Below, piece by piece: positions 1 through 10,400 of a DNA stretch of 64,000 nucleotides. Numbering within the stretch: the first letter of the stretch is position 1; the number at the start of each line of letters is the position of its first letter. The stretch covers positions 1-64,000 of the forward strand of contig QWII01000067.1 of NCBI GenBank assembly GCA_021405325.1. Direction: 5' to 3'. The notes beneath the pieces were generated by a model, which had not been told where the DNA came from, did not search any database, and saw nothing but the letters and a program-made list of their open reading frames with translations. The translations under genes and the position numbers were made by a program. The DNA is from Caldilinea sp. CFX5. GTDB taxonomy: Bacteria > Chloroflexota > Anaerolineae > Caldilineales > Caldilineaceae.

Positions 1-62
1 CCGGGAGACCCGTGTGGTTGCAAACCGCACCTACGATCATTTTCTTCTCCCTCTATGGCAAA

Positions 63-106
63 ACTGGGAAGCGAGCGCGCTCGCAAGCCCGCCTGCTTCC
101 CAGTTG
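63..106 (-). terminator. Hairpin downstream of leuA, probable operon terminator
   Basis: Inverted repeat AACTGGGAAGC / GCTTCCCAGTT (11 bp) starts about 24 bases after the leuA stop. Read on the minus strand it ends in TTTTGCC. The loop holds a second small palindrome, GAGCGCGCTC. The short T run makes it a modest intrinsic terminator; it could equally be one of the many palindromic repeats in this genome. Confidence 0.45.
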
Positions 107-129
107 CACCCTTGCAAATTGCGAGTACA

Positions 130-1908
130 CTACGCACTCGCGGGAACCGTTGCATCAGCGGCAATATTCACGCTGGAACTTTCGCTGTCCTGCGTACTCA
201 GCATCTTGTTGAGCGCCTGCATATAGGCTTTGGCGCTGGCGGTAATAATATCGGTATCGACCCCACGACCACTAAAAAGCCGACGCCGCAGCCGCCCCTG
301 CGCCGTTTGGCTATAGCCATCACTGTCCGGCACTTCAATGCGAATCGTAACATCGCCGTTGGCGTCGATGCCTTCGGTGACGGCTTGCACCAAAAACTCG
401 GTGAGCGTGTTTTCCACCTGAATGATGCGATTGATCCCCTTGTAGACGGCATCCACCGGGCCGGTGCCAAAACCGGCATCGGTGATTTCCTCACCCGTCT
501 TGTTGTTGCGCAAGGTGACAACCGCCGTCGGAATGACATTGTTGCCGCATTGCACCTGCAACTTGACCAACTCCCACGTCTCCACCGGCTGGTAAATCTC
601 GTCGCCGACCAGCGCTTCCAGATCGGCATCGGTGACGGTCTTCTTTTTGTCGGCTAGATCCTTGAAGCGCTTGAAAATCTCTTTCAACTCTTCGCTGTTC
701 AGGTGATAACCCATGCCTTCCAATTTGGCGCGTAGGGCGTTGCGACCGCTGTGCTTGCCCAGCACCAACTTGCTCTGGTTCAGACCGATGGCGGCGGCGT
801 CCATGATCTCATAGGTGCGCTTGTGCTTCAACATGCCATCCTGATGGATGCCGGCCTCATGGGCAAAAGCGTTAGCGCCCACAATCGCCTTGTTGGGCTG
901 AATCACAATGCCGGTGTAGCGGCTGACCATATCGCTGGCCCGGTGTATCTCGGTGGTGACGATGTTGGTCTCCAGGTCGAAAACCGGCTTGCGCGTGTAG
1001 AGCGCCATCACGGTCTCTTCCAGGCTCGTGTTGCCGGCCCGTTCGCCGATGCCGTTGATGGTCACTTCCATCTGGCGCGCGCCCGCTTTGACGCCGGCCA
1101 ACGTATTCGCCGTCGCCAGCCCCAGGTCGTTGTGACAGTGCAGGCTGAAAATTACATCCTTGCCGCCGGGGACATTTTCGCGCAAATGTCTGATCAGCGC
1201 CCCATATTCCTCCGGCGTTGTATAACCGACGGTGTCGGGAATATTCAACGTTGTCGCGCCGGCCTGGATCGCCACTTCCAACACCTTGACCAGAAATTCC
1301 GGGTCGCTGCGACCGGCGTCCTCCGGGCTGAACTCGACATCCTGGCAGAGACTGCTGGCGTATTGCACCATGTCGCCCACCGTCTCCAACACATCGTCGC
1401 GGCTCATGCGCAGCTTGTGTTCCATGTGGATGTCGCTGGTGGCAAGAAAGGTGTGAATGCGCGGTCGCACCGCACCCTGCACCGCTTCCCACGCTTTGTC
1501 AATATCGTTCTTGTTGGCGCGTGCCAGACCGGCAACGATGGGTGGTGCGGCAACCTGGCCATTGCGATCGGTCCGCGCCCGTCGCCCCACCGAATTGGCG
1601 ATCATCTTGACCGCTTCCAAATCGCCAGGGCTGGCCGCCGGAAAGCCGGCTTCCATAATATCTACGCCCAAACGCGCCAATTGTTGCGCAATGTCCAACT
1701 TTTCCTGCGTGTTGAGGGTGGCGCCGGGGCTTTGCTCGCCGTCGCGGAGCGTCGTGTCAAAGATTAGCACGGTGCCGCCCTGGGCAACCGTACGGGCATG
1801 AGCGCGGATATCTTTGATGGCAAACTGGCTGACATCAACGTCATCTACCGCCGGTTCGTCAATGGCGGCAGTTCCGTTTTCGCTTGCGCCGTTCTGGGCT
1901 GTAATCAT
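130..1908 (-). CDS. leuA: 2-isopropylmalate synthase LeuA
   Basis: Condenses acetyl-CoA with 2-oxoisovalerate to 2-isopropylmalate, the first committed step of leucine synthesis, in the cytoplasm. The 592-residue product has the family signatures: [12 protein letters not shown] (from residue 51) at the start of the TIM barrel, the metal-binding [12 protein letters not shown], and [13 protein letters not shown]. The last 150 or so residues match the LeuA C-terminal allosteric domain, so leucine feedback is expected. An unconserved N-terminal extension of about 40 residues makes it slightly long for the family. The ATG start is supported by AAGGAG eight bases upstream. It is the last gene of the ilv-leu group, separated from ilvC by a toxin-antitoxin pair. 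The acyl acceptor is inferred from the operon; homocitrate or citramalate synthase relatives are less likely. Confidence 0.95.
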   Translation of the reverse strand: MITAQNGASENGTAAIDEPAVDDVDVSQFAIKDIRAHARTVAQGGTVLIFDTTLRDGEQSPGATLNTQEKLDIAQQLARLGVDIMEAGFPAASPGDLEAVKMIANSVGRRARTDRNGQVAAPPIVAGLARANKNDIDKAWEAVQGAVRPRIHTFLATSDIHMEHKLRMSRDDVLETVGDMVQYASSLCQDVEFSPEDAGRSDPEFLVKVLEVAIQAGATTLNIPDTVGYTTPEEYGALIRHLRENVPGGKDVIFSLHCHNDLGLATANTLAGVKAGARQMEVTINGIGERAGNTSLEETVMALYTRKPVFDLETNIVTTEIHRASDMVSRYTGIVIQPNKAIVGANAFAHEAGIHQDGMLKHKRTYEIMDAAAIGLNQSKLVLGKHSGRNALRAKLEGMGYHLNSEELKEIFKRFKDLADKKKTVTDADLEALVGDEIYQPVETWELVKLQVQCGNNVIPTAVVTLRNNKTGEEITDAGFGTGPVDAVYKGINRIIQVENTLTEFLVQAVTEGIDANGDVTIRIEVPDSDGYSQTAQGRLRRRLFSGRGVDTDIITASAKAYMQALNKMLSTQDSESSSVNIAADATVPASA

Positions 1909-2063
1909 ACGATAACTCCTTCAAAGGGTGATGAAATGAAGAGATAGTTTGATAAACGGAAATTGTTCATAGTACAAATTACAACAGTAAGTCCAGCAAG
2001 ACCATCGTCCATTGTCATCACCCCCTTTCCTACGCTAGCATAATTTATAGATTGCTTTGCCGA

Positions 2064-2393
2064 TCACTTGAGCAATTTAATAACTGCACTCTTTACCTCA
2101 GTCAGCTTCTTCGGCTTCAATTTGCCTTCTTTGCCCTTAAATAACTTCTCATTTGCTGTAAAAAGCTTACCGGGACGGGCATAACTCGTGACCCTTAGAC
2201 CGCCTGATACAAAATCAGTAGCAGTGAGTTCAATCGCATTGGTGTCGGCGTATGCGTTGCTTGTGATTTGACGGAGAACCCAGTCGCCACGGCCTACACT
2301 TGCAAGCACTACGGCAGGACGAATTTTATTTGACGATAAATCGGTAAATGGAAACGGAACTACGATGACGTCTCCGGCTGTAGGTATGACCAT
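2064..2393 (-). CDS. PemK/MazF-family toxin
   Basis: A small basic protein of about 109 residues. Its N-terminus, GDVIVVPFPFTDLSSNKIRP, is the hallmark of the MazF/PemK SH3-like barrel, whose members are usually sequence-specific mRNA endoribonucleases. The ATG at 2393 is preferred over an upstream in-frame start because family members begin a few residues before GDVI. It overlaps the end of the antitoxin gene by 34 bp, the usual arrangement for translationally coupled type II toxin-antitoxin pairs. The C-terminus is Lys-rich (KLKPKKLTEVKSAVIKLLK). It lies in the same orientation between ilvC and leuA, so it may be co-transcribed with the biosynthetic operon. RNase activity is inferred from the family. 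Confidence 0.85.
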   Translation of the reverse strand: MVIPTAGDVIVVPFPFTDLSSNKIRPAVVLASVGRGDWVLRQITSNAYADTNAIELTATDFVSGGLRVTSYARPGKLFTANEKLFKGKEGKLKPKKLTEVKSAVIKLLK

Positions 2394-2584
2394 GCTTCGT
2401 CTTCCTCTGGGCGTAGCCAATCTTCTGCCAGCGCTGCTTCACTTAACAGTGCTGTTGCTGAAATTTCAGCAACAGGCTCATCAAGGATCGTAACGAGCGC
2501 GCGTCGCGTTGTTGGGATAGCAATCGGTTGCAAAATGCGGACAACGCCCGACGGATCAATCACTGCTTCCACAGTCAAATGCAT
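2360..2584 (-). CDS. Antitoxin partner of the MazF-like toxin
   Basis: About 74 residues, starting MHLTVEAVIDPSGVVRI and ending in an acidic tail (DWLRPEEDEAWSYLQPETSS). The N-terminal part resembles small antitoxins of the DUF2281/AbrB-like type; the acidic Trp-containing C-terminus is typical of the segment that wraps a MazF-type toxin. The start at 2584 was chosen over an upstream one at 2644 because that extension runs into the palindrome at 2643-2675 and has no family resemblance. The gene precedes and overlaps the toxin gene. The family assignment is by general resemblance and position, not by a diagnostic motif. Confidence 0.7.
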   Translation of the reverse strand: MHLTVEAVIDPSGVVRILQPIAIPTTRRALVTILDEPVAEISATALLSEAALAEDWLRPEEDEAWSYLQPETSS

Positions 2585-2642
2585 AATTTGCCTCCCAGTC
2601 TGTACTAAACAATTATTCAGTAGACTGCAATGTAGTTGAGCC

Positions 2643-2675
2643 ACAAACCAGGTTTCTACCAGAAACCTGGTTTGT
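2643..2675. repeat. Short perfect palindrome
   Basis: ACAAACCAGGTTTCT, a 3-base loop, then its exact reverse complement (15-bp arms). It lies just upstream of the antitoxin gene, between ilvC and the toxin-antitoxin pair. There is no T run, so it looks like a REP-like dispersed palindrome and not an intrinsic terminator. Confidence 0.7.
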
Positions 2676-2685
2676 TACTGCGGTT

Positions 2686-2713
2686 CATGCAACACGCAAC
2701 ACGAATCACGACG
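2686..2713 (-). repeat. GTGATTCGTG-family repeat at the ilvC 3' end
   Basis: On the minus strand this reads CGTCGTGATTCGTGTTGCG and begins two bases after the ilvC stop. It belongs to a repeat family seen at four other gene ends in the window (ilvB, the protease, prfB, the pseudokinase), always in the sense direction of the gene it follows. Here there is no inverted partner copy nearby. Confidence 0.65.
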
Positions 2714-2715
2714 TT

Positions 2716-4248
<1,533 letters not shown>

Positions 4249-4260
4249 TTAGCGGGGGAA

Positions 4261-4321
4261 TGGATGGTTCGTTACTTCGTCGGTTGAGCTTGTCGAAACC
4301 GACGAAGTAACGAACCATCCA
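4261..4321. repeat. 25-bp perfect inverted repeat between ilvN and ilvC
   Basis: Arms 4261-4285 and 4297-4321 are exact reverse complements (left arm begins TGGATGGTTCGTTACTTCG) around the 11-base loop GAGCTTGTCGA. In RNA it would be a very stable hairpin, without a T tract. It may stabilise or separate parts of the ilv message, or be an inserted palindromic repeat; the sequence cannot distinguish these. Confidence 0.8.
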
Positions 4322-4345
4322 AATTTGCCCACGATTATACCATAC

Positions 4346-4918
4346 TTACACGCCGCCGGTAGAAAATCGTTTGGTGGCCTCGGCGCTAACCTGGCCATTG
4401 GCGGCGGCGCGCCAGCCGGCAATGCTGCGCTTGGCACGCTGGCCGCCGCCGCGCGCCATCGCCACGGGGCCGGTGCGCACCATCTCCTGAATTTCAAAGT
4501 TCTCCAGCAGTTCGATCAAGGCATCCACGCGTTGCTCCGAGCCGACGATCTGTACGACCAGACTTTCCAGGGTGACATCGACCACTTCACCTTTGCAGAC
4601 ATCCACGATCTGAATAATTTCGGCGCGGTTCTGGCTGGTGGTATGCACTCGGATCAACGCCATTTCGCGCACAATCGTCGGGCGTTCCGTCACATCTTCG
4701 ACGCGCGTCACATCGACCACTTTGCGCAACTGCTTGATCACCTGATCGGTCATGTGTTCGTCGCCATTGACGACAAAGGACATGCGGCTGATCCCCGGCA
4801 CTTCGCTGTGACCCACCTGTAAACTGTCAATATTAAAATTCCGCCGCCGCAACAACCCCGCCACCCGGTTCAACACACCGGGCTTGTCGCGCATCCAGGC
4901 AATGAGTGTATGTTTCAT
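4346..4918 (-). CDS. ilvN: Acetolactate synthase small (regulatory) subunit
   Basis: Regulatory partner of IlvB; binds valine through an N-terminal ACT domain and confers feedback inhibition. The 190-residue product opens with [22 protein letters not shown] and [12 protein letters not shown], the standard ACT-domain start of IlvH/IlvN. It continues into the C-terminal ALS domain with the [16 protein letters not shown] segment. AAAGGA lies seven bases before the ATG. The tail ([14 protein letters not shown] and onward) is variable. It lies between ilvB and ilvC in the operon; either ilvN or ilvH would be a fair symbol. Confidence 0.94.
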   Translation of the reverse strand: MKHTLIAWMRDKPGVLNRVAGLLRRRNFNIDSLQVGHSEVPGISRMSFVVNGDEHMTDQVIKQLRKVVDVTRVEDVTERPTIVREMALIRVHTTSQNRAEIIQIVDVCKGEVVDVTLESLVVQIVGSEQRVDALIELLENFEIQEMVRTGPVAMARGGGQRAKRSIAGWRAAANGQVSAEATKRFSTGGV

Positions 4919-4937
4919 AATACCATCCTTTGGTTTC

Positions 4938-5012
4938 TACGTGATTCGTGATTCGTGATTCGTGCTATGTGTACAGAATAATCTATCACGTAGCACGCAG
5001 CACAAATCACGT
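4938..5012. repeat. Paired GTGATTCGTG-family repeats between ilvB and ilvN
   Basis: The plus-strand copy at 4938-4971 has three tandem GTGATTC units then GTGCTATGTG. An inverted copy at 4984-5012 ends two bases from the ilvB stop. The two can pair into an imperfect hairpin. The copy next to ilvB is in sense with ilvB, as with other members of this family. Confidence 0.7.
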
Positions 5013-5013
5013 T

Positions 5014-6810
<1,797 letters not shown>

Positions 6811-6915
6811 CTCATAATCTCCCTTCCTGCAACCGACCACCGGTTGGCTGTGACATCAATGTGCGCAAGAAATAATAATTGTTGTTTGTTGACAATTAAT
6901 TATTAATACGATTAG

Positions 6916-6949
6916 AAAAAAAAAGACCCTCCCCGGTTGGGAAGGGTCT
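6916..6949 (-). terminator. Attenuator terminator of the ilv operon
   Basis: On the minus strand: AGACCCTTCCC, loop AACC, GGGGAGGGTCT, then nine T residues. The 11-bp stem (one G-U pair) plus T tract is a textbook intrinsic terminator, about 110 bases before the ilvB start and just after the leader peptide gene. Its 5' half contains CCAACCGG, complementary to CCGGTTGG in the leader, so terminator and antiterminator exclude each other. Confidence 0.92.
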
Positions 6950-6975
6950 GCAATGACCGAAAAGGCAGTGCGATC

Positions 6976-7119
6976 CTACGCCTCTTCTCCAACCGGCATT
7001 AGCTTCTGGCAAATGAGTACTACGACCAGAAGCTCGCTGATAAGGAGGCGTACAACACCGCGGCTAACGACAGCGTTAGCACGTTGGGATGCGGTTGAGA
7101 AAGGCGCAGCTTTGTTCAT
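6976..7119 (-). CDS. ilv operon leader peptide (47 residues)
   Basis: A small ORF on the minus strand from the ATG at 7119 to the TAG at 6976-6978. It encodes MNKAAPFSTASQRANA, then VVSRGVVRLLISELLVVVLI, then CQKLMPVGEEA. Residues 17-36 hold 14 Val, Leu or Ile in 20 positions, including the run LLVVVLI. That matches the regulatory products of the operon and resembles enterobacterial ivbL/ilvL leaders in kind, not in sequence. The ribosome binding site is weak (AAGAACG). Stalling at the VVVLI codons when charged tRNAs are scarce would leave CCGGTTGG (6989-6996) free to pair with CCAACCGG in the terminator. Normal translation to the stop would cover it. No homologue is claimed. Confidence 0.85.
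   Translation of the reverse strand: MNKAAPFSTASQRANAVVSRGVVRLLISELLVVVLICQKLMPVGEEA
6989..7034 (-). promoter_or_regulatory. Pause hairpin and antiterminator segment of the ilv attenuator
   Basis: AGCTTCTGG / CCAGAAGCT (7001-7009 with 7026-7034) form a 9-bp hairpin whose arm and loop carry the leader Leu-Leu-Val-Val-Val-Leu-Ile codons. Immediately 3' on the minus strand is CCGGTTGG (6989-6996), exactly complementary to CCAACCGG inside the terminator (6933-6940). This is the 1:2 / 2:3 / 3:4 arrangement of ribosome-mediated attenuation. Confidence 0.85.
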
Positions 7120-7496
7120 ACGTTCTTAAAAATAGGGCAAGTTATACAAAGAGTATACAACATCTTGCACATCGCGCGTTCCAGTATAACGGAGGTAAGG
7201 CGGGTTGTCAACTAGCAAAAACGATAAGTGAAAAAATTCACCGCTGCGCTGGTGATCGTGGGCAAAGACGCTGGCCGACGCGGCAATAATGGGCAGGGTG
7301 GTTGTAGTTTATTCATTATGCCATAAAATCTCTGCTTTTTGCGTAATGGGCAGATACAGTAAAACGCCGATGGCAAGGGTAGACTGTTTCGGTATGATCG
7401 TAAGGTCGCTGATGGGGACACCACCTTGTGGGCTGCCCCGCTGCGATAGGTCATCAACCACAACACACACGGGGATCACCCTGGACTGTAGCCCTT
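7120..7496. promoter_or_regulatory. Divergent intergenic region upstream of the ilv leader and the first giant protein
   Basis: Holds the start regions of two divergent transcripts. On the minus strand, tandem -10-like hexamers TATACT and TATAAC lie about 30-45 bases before the leader ATG, but no convincing -35 was seen. On the plus strand a TATGAT hexamer lies near 7393, about 100 bases before the ATG at 7497, again without a clear -35. No other gene is evident. Confidence 0.35.
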
Positions 7497-10400
7497 ATGC
7501 TCAAAAGTCGCCTGCTCCCTGCCCTGGCCTTGGCCCTTGCCTTGTCCGGCGCGCTCCTTTTTACCGTTACTTATCTGCCTACGGGGAGCGTTAGCCAAGC
7601 CAAAGCTGCCGATCGTGTCGCTTTCCTTGCCACTCACCGCCTGGCCTGGCTGCCGCCTGGGGATGTCACCACAACTGTATCGCCGGAAATTTATGGTTTG
7701 GCCGGGCCGGCCCCGGTTAACTGTAGCGCGGCCACCTATCTGGCCGCACAGACCGCGCTTGACCAACAGCGGGCCGCATGGTTGGCGGCAACGGCAGCCA
7801 TGATCCCAGGCGCCGTCGCCCTCCCCGCCTGGATCAGCGGCCCATCGGGAACGGCGGTCAGCGCGCCCCACCTAGTCACCCAGCCCGATGGATTTGCCAT
7901 GACAATTACCCCTGTTGATCTGGCAGCCAGTTGGGGGTTCCAAAGCGGTTCCGCGGCGACCGGCGTGCCGGCCTATGACAGCGTGCAGATCAACGGCAGC
8001 CCCAGTGGTTGCACCATGCAGGATAACGCGCCCAAACCCTCTGCCGCGACCGGTGGCGACTATTACTTTAACCAATTGAGCAATGCGCGCGGCTTGAACG
8101 GGTTGCTCTTCACCTTTAGCACGCCGGTGCAAGCCTTTGGCGCTTTCTTCGGTGATCTGGAAACCAGTTATCGCGGAACGACGGCCTTTTTGCGGCTGCT
8201 CGATGCCAGTGGCGCGTTGGTGGCCGATCTGCCAATTAGCTCGACCTTGGGCCTTACCGGTGGGATTAGCGCCGAAAATGCCATTTGTGATCAACGCAAT
8301 GTCCCGGATGTCCATGTGGCGGCGCAGGGCTTGACCCCCGGCTGCGGCAACGGCGCGACGCGTTGGATCGGCTTTCGCTCTGAAACGCCGATTGCCAAAG
8401 CGCTGGTGGTAGTCGGCGATAATGACCCTTTACCCGGTGGTCGCGGCCTCACGGAAAAGCTCAGTGTCATGGGGGCGACAGTGCTGCGTGTTCTGCCGCC
8501 GGCGGAAGTGACCATTGCCAAAGAGGCGCCGGTCAATGTAACGGTCGGCACGCCCTTTCACTACACCATTGTTGTCTCCAATACGAGCAGCAACCTGGCG
8601 GCTGGCGTTGTCGTCACCGATAGCGCGCCGGCGGGCATCACCTTCAATAGTGTCAGCGGCGCCGGTTGTACGTTGACAGGGGCGCTTGTCACCTGTCGTC
8701 CCGACCTGTTGGCTGCGGGCGCAACCACCACCATTGTGGTGCAGGCAACCGCTAATACGACGGCGGCGCTTGTCAATACAGCCTTTGTCACTGCCACCAA
8801 CGATAGCAACGGCAGCAATAACCAGGCCGCCGCCACGGTGACGCCCGGCGCCGCGCCGCCTATCAACTATTGCGCCTCACCCCTTGTCAGTGGTGGACCG
8901 GTGTTGGTGATCAACGAAGTCTTATATCGACAGGATAGCGCCACCAACGATGAGTGGGTGGAGCTATGGAGTACGACGGCGATTCCCGGCGGTACACCTT
9001 TCTACATCTCTGATGACGAAACTGGGCTTGCCGAATTCAAACTGGCTTTTACCATTCCTGCCGGTGGTATTCCCGCCGGTGTCTACCTGGTGATTCACCG
9101 CATTGCCGGGACAAACGACCTTGATCCCTCCGATGGCGTCTTGCATTGGTATAATGCTGGCGGCGGCGCCCCCAAGCTCAATGACGATGGCGATAACCTT
9201 ACCCTATATAGTGGCAGCAACGCCGGCGGTACAGTGCTTGATTATATGGCCTATGGCAGTGGTGATGCGATTGACGCCGGTTCCGACTGGTCGTCCCCCA
9301 ACGCACCCGCGAACGCCGCCAGAGGACAGAGTATCGCTTCGATCCAGAATGGTGCGAACACTAATCGTGGTGAGCAATGGGCGCTTGCCGGCGGTAGTGG
9401 CACGCTTGGTCTAGCAACCCCCGGCGCCAATAACAGTCCATTGGTTCAGTGTAACGTAGTGCTTGCCAAAACCGGCCCCACCAGCATTGCCGTCGGCGCG
9501 CCCTTTGCCTATGCCATTACTGTGCGCAACACCACCGGTGTCACCATCACCGGCGTCACCATTACCGATACTCAGCCGAGTGGCGTGCTTTTCAACGCCG
9601 TGACCGGCGCCGGTTGTAACCTGAGCAGCGGTACTTTTGCCTGCGCCGTCGGTGCGCTGGCGCCCCAGGCGACTGCGGTCGTCACGGTCAGCGCCACCGC
9701 CAACAGCGCCCAAACGATTACCAACACCGCCTACACCCGCGCCATCAGCGACGCCATCCCCAGTGACAATCAGGCCAGCCACGCCATCACTTTCCAGGCG
9801 CTGGGGTCGATTGGCGACTTTGTCTATCTCGATGCCAACCGCAACGGCGGGCAAGATGCCGACGAACAGACGCCCCTCAATGGCGTGGTTGTCACCCTGC
9901 GCGGCGCCAATGGTTTTGTGACCACCACCGTGACGGTCGATGGTCTTTATCTTTTCCCCCATCTCCCGGCCGGCCTCTACACGGTCACCGTTGGGAGCGC
10001 CGCCGGCTATGAACTGACGAGCGGCGGATCATACACAATCCATTTGACGGCTGGTCAAAGCTATACACAGGCGGATTTTGGCTTTGCCTACAGCACCGCC
10101 GCCGTCCATGTGACCAAAAGCGGCGCAACGGCGGCTGTGGCTGGCGATACGGTGGTCTACACGCTGACTGTCGTCAATGCCGGCACAACTACGCCTGCGC
10201 TGGCCGTTGTGCTGACCGATACGTTGCCGGCCGGTTTGTCCAACGCCCAGGTAAGTGATCTCCGTTGTGCGATCATTGCTGCTGATTTGCTCTGTAACCT
10301 GGACGCCCTCGCACCGCAAACGGCGACGACAATCACGGTGACAGCCACCGCCGCTGTTGCCGGCCATTGGCTTAACCAGGTCGCCATCGCCGCTGCTAAT

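Noticed and set aside
6920..7120. T-box riboswitch upstream of ilvB
   Set aside because: The hallmark GGTGGNACCGCG antiterminator was looked for and not found. The leader peptide and complementary segments explain the region better.
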